A DNA stretch of 27,448 nt from Didymodactylos carnosus (Eukaryota; Rotifera; Eurotatoria; Philodinida; Philodinidae), in NCBI GenBank assembly GCA_905250885.1, contig CAJNOQ010001922.1:1-27448 (forward strand), written 5' to 3'. The notes under the pieces were generated by a model that saw only the letters and a program-made list of their open reading frames with translations, was not told where the DNA came from and searched no databases. Every line of letters starts with the position of its first letter. Position 1 is the first letter of the stretch. Shown piece after piece: positions 9,933 through 21,079 of the stretch. Position numbers and translations under genes: made by a program.

Positions 9933-12900
9933 GTAAGGTTTTAAAAAAATGATGAAGATCAAAGGTCAATGTGATTAGTCAACATGTATTCTTGCAAAAA
10001 TGTATCCTAGTACTCGATGTATATATCTACTAAACGTTATTTAGTTATTTTTTTTTGTTTTTTTAGCGATTGTATACTTGATAACAACAAAATACGCAAT
10101 AATTCAGTTTTACTTCAGAAGCTATTATGTAATGTTATCAGTGTTACATCGTATTTCATTTCAATTTGTTGTTTGTAATTAGTGTACTTGTATATTTCTT
10201 TCGTTGTTGTTTTATTTTATTTGCTTTGTCTGTCGGATTTGTTTGAAGTATTGTTTCTACATAAACACAAATCTAATAGCCTGAGATGAATATCTGAACT
10301 CGCTAAATGCTTAGTCCACTAAGGCAAAACCGTGTTCTGTTCATTGAACTTTCGTATCGAAAGTAAACGGTGAATATACGTGTATAATGTTGAGATTTTG
10401 TATTTGTTTCTATGCTAGGCGTAGAAATTAAAAAGACCGAATGAAATAGACATTTTTTTTCTTGAAGCTCCTTTGAAACGTATATTACATCGACATTTTG
10501 TTCTTCTCAATGTGTTTTGTATTTTTGTCATGTGAGAATGTATATTTTATGAAATAAAATATGCCTATCAGAACAGTTTTATATTTAATCATCACTTAAG
10601 CATTATATATCCGGTTTGGAGACGTAGGTGCTTCCTCACTAATCAAACGTCAATTTACGCTAATTTTGGTAAGTAATTGCAAAAATTGGCTAATTAACAA
10701 AGTTTTCGATGGTTCTGCTGTAATAAAATTTCAAATCTATTTTTAACTATCTTTCCTATATGAAATCGTTGTATGAAATCATGTTTATAAACTAGTGTTT
10801 TATTTTGTTTATATATCTGCACCGTCAGAGTTCAAATGAACGATGATTTTTTTCTTACTCAAACTTAATTATGAAAGTCAAAGTAAAATATGTTACTTTG
10901 TTTTAATACTATTTTAGACTATTGGATTTCTCCATTTAGACAGGAGGGTAGATGCTATACTTAAATGATTTTATTCCATTCGTTTTTTCTCGAAACTTGA
11001 AGTTAGTTTTATGAGTGCTTTTGACAATTAATCAGTCGTTCATTATTCGACTACTAATATCCTTACAGATGTTATTAAATCAGGGCTTTTACCACTATCT
11101 TACAGACGAACAGTTATTAGAGACTCAACGTTGTAGCACTAAAGAATCGATCTTTTTATTAAAATTAAATTGCTTTCTATGGTACAACTGAATATATTCT
11201 ATTATTTGTTGCTATTATACTTTATCACATTTTCTTTTCAAGGTGATAGCGCATGATATTTGGTTTTTGTGAAGATGATGGAACTGTTGTGAAACACAAG
11301 TAGTCTGGAGTGTCAAGATTGCGAGAAAAGCTGTCTTGAAAAACTAGGATAGGTGCAGCTCGACATGTAAGACAATTGATCCGCGTGGTGGAAGAGTATT
11401 TTTTTTGTTTACTACTGACTATAAATGATCTAATCGTGCCAAAGTTCGATATTTCATTGTGACAAACCATTCTTTTTGTTTTTGAAGAACTTTTACAAAT
11501 GTTAGCATTAAGATGGCAATACAGTATGGTTCTTTCGCCACGTTTATATAGCATCTTCAGGCAAATTTATCTGATATTAAGAATAAAAAGCAGAAATTAT
11601 AACCATATTATTACTCTGATTCATCCCGATTTTTTTCTCTTACCCTTTACGCCTTCATTTTAGATAATCGAATTCTTTCTCTATGTTGTCATCTTAAGTC
11701 TGAAGCCATTGTGTTAGTCAACGATCGATATACGATAAAGTATATGAATTTTTTCTAGATAAAATTGAAAAATTTTAGTCCGGTGCCTCATATAAAGAAC
11801 GAAATATTTTATGATTTTCAACTACGCTTCATAGTTTTAACACATAAGGATAAATATGATATCAACGATAATATAATGATATTCAAAAAATAGAAATTTG
11901 GATGTATTTTACGAATATATAAATAAAATTGTTCAATAATAACAAAATTTCGAGATTTTTGTGTGTTTGTCCCTTTCTATTTGAATGTCAATGTTGTTTT
12001 ATTTTATTCTACTCTCTTATCCATTACATTAAATTCTCTACTTGTCAAAATCTCTGGGGAAACCTGTTTGAATCTCTTAGCTGAACCCTTTCGTTGTTTC
12101 ATACATTTTTTCATAAAAAAGACAGTATTGATCCTTTAGATTCAAAGTGGAGATATAAAACAATTTTTAGAAGAAAAGATAATACAAATTCAGGCCTCCT
12201 CTCTTTGTGAATGAGAACACCTGCTCACCGAAACGTCTTTCATTTGTTCGTATAATCATTTTTCTAGAACTAATTGAATACATTTCTTTTTCTTTTATTT
12301 CGGTGTAAGAACACGTAATCGCTTGAACTAGACTAGATCAGTAGCAGAAAGATGAAATAAACTGTGATCAGGTCTACTTCATATACACTTAGCGTGGCCC
12401 TCTCGTCATTGGTTTGAAAATAAATGTTAAGAACGCTGCTGTATGCAAATGAGCGGAACTTTCGATAATTTATTTTAGTGATTCGATAATGAACGAAAAG
12501 ACTTCGGAACTTTTTTAGCCTGAACTCTCGTATGATCTAAAAGCTGTTCCTTATGGTCTTTTTAAAATTTCTTTTAAAAATTCCTCTTCTTAAAAATTCC
12601 TTTTCTTTCAATCAAAAAGAACTTTTTCTTATACTTTTTTGCCTTTTATCATAATTTTACTCAGCACTGTTCATTTTCGTTTTAATCTTGTTTCACTACG
12701 AGAAAAGTCATGCACAGAAATAGTCGTACAAATTCACAAAAGAGCTGGTCTATCAAACTCATTGCCTGATAGTGACGAGTAACAATCGATGATGAAAGTC
12801 ATGAGGCTGTGTTCGTCTGCCCTTGTCGACCAATTCATGATTGAATGAAGTTGCGATACTGCACTTCTACGTATTCTGATCGGTTTTCTCAGAAAAATGT

Positions 12901-13366
12901 TTGAGATTAAGATGAGATGAGACATAGTCATTGGGGTTTTCCTTGATCTTCTGCGTTTGTCAGCAAGAGAGATTAAGGAGAGATGAACCCAACACTCAGA
13001 CATGCACGATTCATTCATTGTGTGTGATTCGTTGGATTATGATCAGAAAGCGAGAGAGCGGTACTGGAATGATGACTATTTATTCAAAAGATGATTAGAA
13101 TGTAAAAGAAATCATTGTTTCTACAGAAAAACCATCACATTTTATAGTCTTTTTTGATTTTCCTGTCAAAAATTCGAATTTTCACAATCTCACCTGTGGT
13201 TGAAAAGACGAACATAAATATTAGTTAACAAAAGCTGACTGTAGAAGTAATCAAAGTTAATCCAAGAAGAGCAAATATTTAAAACATACGAAACTCAGCG
13301 TTAATTGAACTTCAAATCTAAATGATAATGAAGTATTTGGATTTTTCGAAACGATGTGTATGTCTA
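9933..13366. other. Intergenic region, no gene seen
   Basis: This is about 3.4 kb with no exon chain that I can support. AATAAA at 10553-10558 may end gene B transcripts, but it is about 620 nt beyond the stop. Minus-strand open frames at 11225-11554 and 12734-13018 lack recognisable motifs. At 12186-12199 there is a 14-bp match to the terminus of the inverted-repeat element at 17619-18106. Confidence 0.5.
12186..12199 (+). repeat. 14-bp match to a MITE terminus
   Basis: AAATTCAGGCCTCC is identical to 18092-18105, the last bases of the long-TIR element at 17619-18106. No partner arm is visible nearby, so it is either a heavily truncated relic or chance. Confidence 0.3.
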
Positions 13367-13373
13367 ATTTTAG
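13367..13373 (+). promoter_or_regulatory. Splice acceptor 26 nt before the NOL10 start codon
   Basis: AATTTTAG ends at 13373, 26 nt before the ATG at 13400. The NOL10 family begins with MQV at this ATG, so no coding exon is expected upstream. The acceptor must therefore serve a 5'UTR intron or a trans-spliced leader. Confidence 0.5.
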
Positions 13374-13399
13374 ATTTGTTTTTAAAATTGCGTTAAATA

Positions 13400-16300
13400 A
13401 TGCAAGTGACAAATGTCAATGACGTTCGTGTTTATAATTTGAGTTCTGGAAAATCATTACCAGAATGGTTAACTGATTACAAACGTCGAAAACTAAAAAA
13501 GAAGGATTCTGGTTAGTTAGAGAATGAGTATTATGCTAAATATGTATTTAATGGATCATAAATAATTTAGATCTTCAACAGCGTATTGAACTAATACAAG
13601 GATTTGAAATGCCTCAACTCAGTAATAACATTGCGTTGACAAGAGATGGACAATATATTTTTGTCACTGGTATGTCAATTATTAATGAGTTAATTTTTTC
13701 ACTTTTTATGAATTCTTCTATTGAAATTAAGGTTTGTATAAACCGCGTGTACGTTGTTATGACGTAAATGAATTATCATTGAAATTTGAACGTTGTTTTG
13801 ATAATGAATGTATAAAAATGAAAATTTTGTCAGATGATTATTCAAAAGTAAATGCATATTCTGTGTTTATCAGTTGTAACAGTAGTAAGTTTTGTCTTTA
13901 TTCACAGGTTGTATTCATGCATACAAATCGTTATATTGAATTTCATGCTCAGTCGGGAAATTATTATACAACACGTATACCAAAAACTGGACGAGACTTC
14001 GATTATTGTTATTCATCGTGTGATCTTTATGTTGTTGGCGCAAGGTAAAAGAAAAAAACATATATTAGAACAAAATCGAATGAGCGCGGACGGTAAAAGT
14101 GATAGTAGTCCGTCATGAAGGCGTAATAACTGTACTATATTTTTTTGTCTTCATAGTACGATAATGTTTGCAAGCATCTTTATTCGTTTTTTAGCAATGA
14201 AATATTTCGATTTAATTTGGAGCAGGGACAATTTTTGCAGCCTTTACAAACGAGTTCGAAGTATGGCAAAAGTTTTTCTGATGATATTTCATTTAAAATT
14301 TTGATATTTCTTTATTTAGCGGATTTAATGCATGTCAATTTAATACCGATCATGAGTTGTTTGTGTGTGGATCTATCGAGGTAAGTAGTAATTGTTGTTC
14401 AAGTACTAAATTAATTTGAATAATTGTTAAAGGGTCATGTAGAATGTTATGATCCACGTGCACGTACAAGTGCTGGTATGTTAGATTGTGCACTGTATAT
14501 TGATAACGATACAAATCAGTAAGTACAATTTTATATATTAGATACATATTAGTCTTGTTTTATTGATTTTAGAATACCTGGTGTTTCATGTGTAAAATTT
14601 AAAGATGGATTAAATCTTGGTGTTGGTATGACAACAGGACAGGTAGATAAAAAAACATCTTGACATAAACATTTTTATCTTTAACATTTTTTATCTTTTT
14701 TTTTGAAGATTCTGATGTTTGATATTCGAGCTCAAAAACCTTATTTTATTAAAGATCATAATTATGGTTTTCCAATCAAACAAATTGATTTTCACACACA
14801 AAATGAAGATTATTGTATATCAATTGATAAAAAAATATGTAAAATATGGAATCGACATAATGTAACCACAACATTCAAGGAGAAGAAATGTTATCATAAC
14901 TAAACGTATATATTATTTAGGGTAAAAATATGACATCAATTGAACCCGGTTATCCATTGAACGATTTTTGTAATATACCTGGAAGTGGATTGCTGTGTAT
15001 TACAAACGACGCACCAAAAGTGTCAGTGTATTATATTCCAGTACGTTTATGTTTTACTTTTTTCTCAATACGATTAGATATCGAGTTTATCACATTTATC
15101 CTAAATATATCGAGCTATTTAGAGACATTCAGTAACTTCGAACAATTACCTTCTCATCTCAGAAGATCTATAGCCAGTCATGATAGACGAGTATATTTAC
15201 CTTATTTTGAGAATCATTTGATACATTTAGTTGGCTTTATGTGAACTTTTTGATACAACAGATCGAAATTTGTCGTACTTATTATGAGATAACGAATGAT
15301 AGTTGGCTCTTTTCGCTTTAGTCGCTTGGAAATGCGCCTAAATGGTGTGCATTTCTTGATAACATAACCGAAGAACTCGAAGAAAAACCAACGGACACAG
15401 GTATCGATCTTCAAACTTGACTCTATTACAAAATAATTCATTTATTTTACTTTTACATTTAATAGTTTATGATGATTATAAATTTTTAACAAGAAAAGAG
15501 CTTGAAACTCTTGGCTTATCACATTTGATTGGTTCCGATCTTTTGCGAGCATATATGCATGGTTTTTTTATGGATATACGTTTATATAATCAGGTATGGA
15601 GATATCTAACAAGTCAACAAAGTTCTCTTACTATTTGTCAATTTTTTATTTTAAGGCTAAAACCGTTGCTGAACCGTTTGCATTTAACGAATATCGTAAA
15701 AAAAAATTACGAGAGAAGTTAGATTTGAAACGTGAAAAAAGTCGTGTACCAATACCGGTATGATGTTTCTTTCTGATATTTTTCGACCAGTTTCGAAACT
15801 TTGTTTGTTCTAGATTTTACCAAAAGTTAACAAGGATTTGGCTGAAAAACTTTTAATTGAAGATCGCTCATCAGCAGGCAAAAAGAAGGTTGGTTATTGT
15901 GAACTTTTATTCCTTTTTTGTTGTACGATAACTTTTTCAAACGTTTAGAAAACAACCGTTTCTTCCGTATTAAAAGATTCACGTTTTCAAACTATGTTTT
16001 CGAATCCTGATTACCAAATTGATGTTGATAGTGAACATTTCAAATTGGTTGCACCATTAATGGCTAGATTAGATAAACAAAGACGAATCGATGACGACAA
16101 TGAAATGAAATCGAATAACATTGAACAAGAACAGGTAAATCTCACTTTTGCCCTTGTTGTTGTCTAAACGATAACTAAAACTATATACTTTTCAGGATGA
16201 TGACATGCTTGAAAATGATTTAAATGATGAATCTGATTTAAATACGACAGACGATGAAGAAGATTTTACCGAAGATGAAGATAATGATGTTAGTTTAGCA

Positions 16301-16585
16301 GAAGAAACGGAAGAGAACTTGTCATCGTTAATTCCAATAGATAATCCGGATGACGTGAAAAATATTAAACATGTTCAGCAAGAACAACAAATGTTAAAAA
16401 CATTACCATTGTCCCAACGAACAAAAAGTTCACTGCATAGTGAACACAATACTAATAAGATCAAGGTCAAAACCAAGGATGTACAAGAACAAAATGAGCG
16501 GAAAAATGTGAGACGCGCACCCGGAGGAAGAGGGAAAAGAGGGTCTGGTCGTGGAAGAGGCGCTTTCAGACGATACAAGACTTGA
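13400..16585 (+). CDS. NOL10: Nucleolar protein 10 (NOL10/Enp2), WD-repeat ribosome biogenesis factor
   Basis: Sixteen exons: 13400-13511, 13571-13669, 13732-13847, 13908-14044, 14195-14260, 14320-14380, 14433-14518, 14573-14642, 14709-14861, 14921-15040, 15322-15400, 15466-15593, 15656-15757, 15814-15888, 15949-16134, 16196-16585. All are GT-AG and in phase, giving about 659 aa against about 690 in vertebrates. Family signatures occur in order: MQV start, GKSLPEWL, YKPRVRCYD, LSLKFERC, ILSDDYSK, RYIEFHAQSG, NLEQGQ, TTGQ, DHNYGFPIK, TSIEPGYPLND, TEELEE, VYDDYKF, HLIGSDLLRAYMHGFFMD, LPKVNKDLA, and SRFQTMFSNPDYQID-like residues in exon 15. The N-terminal half is a WD40 propeller. The C-terminus is acidic, then ends in a Gly/Arg-rich tail. 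In yeast, Enp2 belongs to the small-subunit processome, which matures 18S rRNA in the nucleolus. The frame is fully intact. The intron at 15041-15321 is the longest. Confidence 0.97.
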
Positions 16586-16627
16586 AGTTTTCTTTTCTAC
16601 TGTTGTACAAAGGTATTATTGTGAAAA

Positions 16628-16633
16628 AATAAA
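16628..16633 (+). terminator. Likely poly(A) signal of NOL10
   Basis: AATAAA lies 42 nt after the stop codon, consistent with a very short 3'UTR. Confidence 0.6.
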
Positions 16634-17608
16634 TTTCAATGAACAGTGGCGAGTATTTCAATTCATTTTTGTTTTATTCAGTATTCGTCACTAAATCTTT
16701 AAAACTATGACATCATGCAATTGAATAAGAAACGGTAGAAGAAGTTGATTTTGTAAGTCAATAAGAACAAATCAATGTTGTATTAAAACTTTTATCTGAG
16801 TGCGAAATGATTAGTTGTTTGCCGTCTACCTTGTAGAAATACGTTTATTGTATTCATCGGTATAAATGGATTATTGCACGAAACAACGAGCCCGATTTGT
16901 CTGGTGATAACGGGAATTTTCAATGCGTCATGTATGGATCTACCAATAATACCATTGTTCTAAACCATTAAAAACGTATATACTTGTTAGAAAGTAAAAC
17001 TATCTTCAAAATCGATTTTTCAAGAAGGTTTTGTGAGAAATCATTGGAACATTGGGACACAGCTCAAAAGTTTGATACTACAAATTTCTACTTTTACTCA
17101 AGAAATTGGGCTTTAATATGCTTTCGTTTTCCCGACATGAAGTCTCATACGTGCGAGAGTAGAAGTCGTGTTTTCTGTGCAATGACTCTTAGTTGTTTAA
17201 ATTTCACTTATTAGATAGAAAATTTATCTCACAAAATCTATATGATTTCTCTATCGTTATGAAGAGTGGTACATATGATTCAAAACACGATAACTATCAA
17301 AACAACTAGTCAACTAAATTGCATAATAAATGTAAAAGTCATCGCTGATTTTTGTACCTTTGAATCTACTTGATGATCTGATAGTACCTTACTTTTATGG
17401 ATATAGGATGTAGAATGTATAGAAAATTGGTTTATATATATCATTTTTTAGTTATGCAGTTCGATTCACGTTTTTTCATTCTCTGTTTAATGTTAGATAC
17501 ATCGTACATTATACTTTCAAAAACAGAAAGAAGCTTGGTAAATGCAGTTACTGTAACAGTCTTTTATTCGCATCTTCTTTTGCGACTACCAAACTTTTAT
17601 GATCCTGT
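16634..17608. other. Intergenic region, no gene seen
   Basis: This is about 1 kb of AT-rich DNA after NOL10. The short open frames (for example 16984-17214 and 17397-17618 on the + strand) show no motif or splice continuation. Confidence 0.5.
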
Positions 17609-17903
17609 TTTAATATGAGTTACATGAATTTCGGCCCATGAATTTTTTGTCCCAGACTTTCGGACTAAACCTTAATTTACCTAATTAATTTTATAAATAA
17701 TTAGTAAACTTCATGGTGCTCAGCTCTATGTACTTTCAATAAAACGTGTTGCTCGGCAGTATGACATGGTGCTCAGCAAGATAAAAGTGGCGGTATTGGT
17801 GGAGAAACATCGATCGACTAAAATTAAAATTATATTGGTAAAGTATCGTGCTCTGCCTCACGTCTAATAGAATTGAATGAAAACTGCTAAACATCATGTT
17901 GCA

Positions 17904-17980
17904 CTGCTAAGCACTGTATCGTCTTGCCGAGCACTGTGTCGTACTGCTGAGCACTATGTCATCATACTGCTGAGCACCAT
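17904..17980 (+). repeat. Subterminal tandem repeat, 20-23 bp units
   Basis: Four degenerate units are anchored on CTGCTAAGCAC, TTGCCGAGCAC, CTGCTGAGCAC and CTGCTGAGCAC, spaced 19-23 bp apart. Inverted versions occur near the left arm (17716-17724, 17748-17760, 17768-17777). Such subterminal arrays are transposase-binding sites in several DNA transposon families. Confidence 0.6.
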
Positions 17981-18044
17981 GAAGTTTACTAATTATTTAT
18001 AAAATTAATTAGGTAAATTAAGGTTCGGTCCGAAATTTCTTTCA

Positions 18045-18068
18045 GACTTTCGGCCCGGGCCGAAAGTC
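18045..18068. repeat. Perfect 24-bp palindrome inside the right TIR
   Basis: A fully self-complementary 24-mer centred on CCCGGG, with flanking GACTTTCGG and its complement. It lies within material present in the right arm and missing from the left. It probably arose by local snap-back duplication of the ACTTTCGG motif. Confidence 0.8.
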
Positions 18069-18116
18069 CGGGACAAAAAGTTCGTGGACCGAAATTCAGG
18101 CCTCCCTTTAATATGA

Positions 18117-18710
18117 CCATATTTATCTGCGTCAGACGATCATATCTTTTCAATACAATACAGATTTTCAGCAAAATTATTCTACCACGCGCTATGTAAG
18201 GAGGCCAACGGATAAAAATTACAATAATGACAACATCAAAGAAATAGATCCCATCTTATTGTTTTAAGGGCTAATAACCAAAGTATGAATAATATTTTAA
18301 CAGCTGGATGTAATGTGAAGTTATTTGACTCAACCCTAGGATCAGACACTAGACATCTCGATAAACCTTCTGGATATATGATGTGTTGTACAATTGAGAG
18401 AAGACTTCTAAGATTCGATAACTAGTGACTCTTTTATAAGCAATCTATACGGTGTTATGTCATTCTATATTATTGGAAGTTTTTTCAATCAGTATTGCGT
18501 CCTGTTTCTTATTCATTATTAACTAAAGCTGACTTTTCTTTTGCTTTATACCTTCTTCGCTTTCATTAGTAGATTCATCATTATTTCCTAGATTATCGTC
18601 AATAGGTGTGTAAGATTGAGGCTGAGATAGTTGTGATGCTTTAGCTAGTAGCCTAGGTGATCGTCGAAGATCCTTTGTCAATGATTCTGTTTAAAGACAA
18701 TTTCACACGA
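18117..18710. other. Spacer between two inverted-repeat elements, nothing seen
   Basis: There is no open frame or exon chain of note and no repeats that I could recognise. Confidence 0.4.
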
Positions 18711-19225
18711 ACGAGGGAACATTACAAACTGCAATCGGAGATTTTGAATAGCATACCGCCTGGTAGAGAGAGTTTAATGTGTTAAGTACACTGGTGCAAA
18801 CCGTTCATACCCATAGTCTTTATTCGCGGAACTAGGCCACTTTTATGTTTTAAAGAATTACTTAGGAGTATGCAGAGAAAGATATGTACCTCTGGCAGGA
18901 AACAGTGTGAAAAGATCTGTCTTCACCATTCGACACACCGCGCTCAACTGCGTATACATAAAGGAGTCAAGGCGCAGACATCAGCTAGTATGGGCTAGTG
19001 AAAACCCGCTGTTGATACGATTACTCAATTTTTTTATTCAGTAATATACTATATGGTAGAAACACATACTATTCGATGCGACTTGTACTTGAGGATCACA
19101 AATTTGTGCTCAGATTATAATAAAATTCGCGGAACATCTGCCCAATTCTGTTCGGCACATTAACTGTCTCTACCAGGACATATGTCATTCGAAATCTCGG
19201 GTCACAGTTTGTAACGTTCCCTCGT
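18711..19225. mobile_element. Non-autonomous TIR element (MITE), family unknown
   Basis: Imperfect terminal inverted repeats of about 70 bp, 18711-18781 with 19156-19225, begin ACGAGGGAAC and end GTTCCCTCGT. Shared internal blocks within the arms include TTACAAACTG, CCTGGTAGAGA and AATGTG. Both arms were aligned by eye and carry scattered substitutions. The element is 515 bp with no coding capacity. An 11-nt direct repeat, ATTCGCGGAAC, occurs inside at 18822-18832 and 19125-19135. I could not find a target-site duplication, so the true ends may differ by a few bases or the insertion is old. Confidence 0.75.
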
Positions 19226-19433
19226 GAGTAGGATGAATTTTACGTTGTGATTCTAAATTATATTAATTCCTATGTGCATATCCAGGAATGGCCTTTATAC
19301 ATAACTACTGTTAAAATATTATTCAGACCCAAACCACTACGATGCCTATCAAAGTTAAGTAAATATGCCAATTAGATACACTTATTACGGTCACTCCTAT
19401 CTTTAAGTTATTCACTCAACAGACATTGTAAGA

Positions 19434-19710
19434 GAATGAATCATCAGAATGAATGAATGAATGAATTTTATTTTGTAAAAGGACACATGGAAATTACAAG
19501 AAAGCTAGATCTTGTTTGAATGTAACACCAGATGTGCTTTTCCCACATGTTTTTTTGAACTTAAACCGACTTAGCAAGTGAGTTTTAGACAAGCACGCAA
19601 ATCTTTTAATGGTAATTCCATGATGCTGGCTAAAAACTGTTTTTTTCACTTTAAGAGCAGCACAATTTCGGTGATACTTGCCACATAAAAAAATACGCAT
19701 ACAAACACTA
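19434..19710 (-). mobile_element. Probable 3' end of a truncated non-LTR retrotransposon
   Basis: Read on the minus strand there is a short open frame (19700 down to 19494, 68 codons, Cys/Lys-rich, starting MRIFLCGKYHRNC). A UTR of about 20 nt follows, then AATAAA (19472 to 19467). It ends directly in an (ATTC)n simple repeat: five units at 19447-19466 and two more at 19434-19441. An AATAAA signal abutting a short tandem tail is the usual 3' structure of several LINE clades, and 5' truncation is their usual fate. I do not recognise the peptide, so the assignment rests on layout. A plain microsatellite beside a chance frame is the alternative. Confidence 0.35.
19447..19466 (+). repeat. (GAAT)5 microsatellite
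   Basis: Five perfect GAAT units, with two more at 19434-19441 separated by CATCA. It may be the tail of the retrotransposon-like remnant on the minus strand. Confidence 0.9.
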
Positions 19711-19739
19711 ACTAAACAATACAGACTACACTAAACACT

Positions 19740-19816
19740 TAAGAAGAAACGAGAAGGAGACAAGAAGAAAGAACAAGAAGAAGAAACGAGAAGAAGAGAC
19801 AAGAAGGAATGAGAAG
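19740..19816 (+). repeat. Purine-only tandem repeat, about 37 bp period
   Basis: This stretch of almost pure A/G contains two related units. AGAAGAAACGAGAAG is repeated 37 nt apart (CGAG at 19750 and 19787), each followed by GAGACAAGAAG. It is probably a degenerate minisatellite. Such polypurine tracts can form triplex DNA. Confidence 0.65.
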
Positions 19817-20440
19817 TTTATTTCGGTAAATAGAACAGAAAAATAAATTGTAGAGCGAGAAAAGTCGTAAATATGACAGTACATATTACATATGAATTTC
19901 CCAACTGACAAAATCTTTATATAATATTGCATCATCATTTTTTTTTGTATGTTTTTTTAATATCTTCGCAGTTAATGTGTTAACAAAATAATTTTCCATT
20001 TAGCTTTTATTGATTTATCCTATGATTTGTGTTTTTTTTGTTTGTGAATACTCAACGTTCATTCCAGTTTGAGTGAGTCAAGCTTATAGATTTCCTTCAC
20101 TTTTTGTTGAATGCGAATTAATCTGATAAAATTTGATGATACTCGAAAAATTTTCTAGAAAGATCAACATCAGAGTTTTAGTTTGATGTCTAATATCTTA
20201 CATGGTACATTCTTTCATTCTAAAACGTTTTCATTGTCGTCACCAACAGTAAATGAAAAAGCAATTTTTAATCTATTTATCAATTTTTTCTTAACTTTTC
20301 TGTTATTCGTTGACAAAATATGTTCGACATGATTAAAATTAAAGCTTTCTTTAGACTCTCTCTTAAATCAGAAAGTTCAAGTATTCTAACCTACAGTTGT
20401 AACGCTCTTTTTTAATTTTGATATACATATGATGTATCGG
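19817..20440. other. Intergenic region, nothing seen
   Basis: AT-rich with no exon chain, motif or repeat that I can support. Confidence 0.4.
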
Positions 20441-20567
20441 CTGCTGTTGGTCAGTGATAGGGTACTAGTAAAACATGAAAACACCTAGAAGTGGGTATTT
20501 ATATACTGTCCATGTCTATCTGTGGATATCTTCATGTTTTAGAATTTCCCTACTGATAGACAACAAC
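20441..20567. repeat. Imperfect inverted repeat (foldback)
   Basis: Left arm 20441-20478 and right arm 20531-20567 share TTCATGTTTTA, CCCTA and GTTG-type blocks in inverted order, around a 52-nt loop. A 14-bp piece of the left arm (TACTAGTAAAACAT, 20463-20476) also occurs inverted near 21066-21079. These look like pieces of a decayed inverted-repeat element. Confidence 0.45.
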
Positions 20568-20580
20568 ATTACGACGGTCT

Positions 20581-20951
20581 TTAATTTTTGAAATTTAAGT
20601 TCATGTTAAAAGTCTTGTCAGAGCAGCTCCGATTGGGACTAAAATATGAAATTCCTCTGAACAATGGACACTGAATTGGCAGTGTTAATTCTTGGTTAAT
20701 ACTCTCTGTCATAAATATAAGATAATAAGTTAATTAATAGACAGGAGCCTTTAAGTTCATTACTAATTAATTAAGTTCAGTAGGTAATAACTAGGTGCTT
20801 TGATAACGTTCCCAGATTAAAATCATTGACAGGAAAGGGGGTAAAAAATGACCAAAAAAGCTAAGTTTCACAATGAAACGTACACTTCTCGTTCTAGTAT
20901 TGGGAGAAGTTCCACAAATTAAATTTTAAAATTTGAGTTCCTGTTAAAAGT
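20581..20951 (+). repeat. Diverged direct repeat pair of about 32 bp
   Basis: 20581-20612 and 20919-20951 are alike: each begins TTAA..TTTT, then an AAATTT-type run, then AGTTC.TGTTAAAAGT. They may be internal repeats of the same decayed element as the foldback at 20441-20567. Confidence 0.35.
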
Positions 20952-21079
20952 ACACCTATATCTCGACCTAGAAACATTATTTTTCCTTCAAATTTTCACC
21001 AAACACTCTACTACCAGTGAGAAATAAAGTGTTTATTCACCAAAAATGATCTGGTATTAACTGTGATGTTTTACTAGTA

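Larger units (their letters stand above)
17609..18116. mobile_element. Non-autonomous long-TIR element with 10-bp target-site duplication (MULE-like MITE)
   Basis: The 10-mer TTTAATATGA flanks the element exactly, at 17609-17618 and 18107-18116. The element proper is 17619-18106 (488 bp). Its long terminal inverted repeats include a perfect 57-nt inverted match, 17668-17724 with 17969-18025. A further outer stretch (17625-17666 with 18059-18100) is conserved apart from a few changes. The right arm has an extra insertion centred on a perfect 24-bp palindrome. The interior carries degenerate repeats of about 20-23 bp built on a CTGCTGAGCAC core. There is no coding capacity. Long TIRs and a 9-10 bp duplication are typical of Mutator-like elements; that family assignment is inference. 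Confidence 0.85.

Noticed and set aside
11225..11554. Minus-strand open frame of 109 codons with several Cys residues
   Set aside because: The Cys spacing fits no zinc-binding pattern that I know, and no flanking exons can be joined.
12734..13018. Minus-strand open frame of 94 codons, less AT-rich than its surroundings
   Set aside because: Low-complexity Ser/Arg/Leu composition, no domain and no exon continuation; treated as chance.
13852..14118. Overlapping + strand frame inside NOL10
   Set aside because: It is an out-of-frame shadow of NOL10 exon 4 and its introns.
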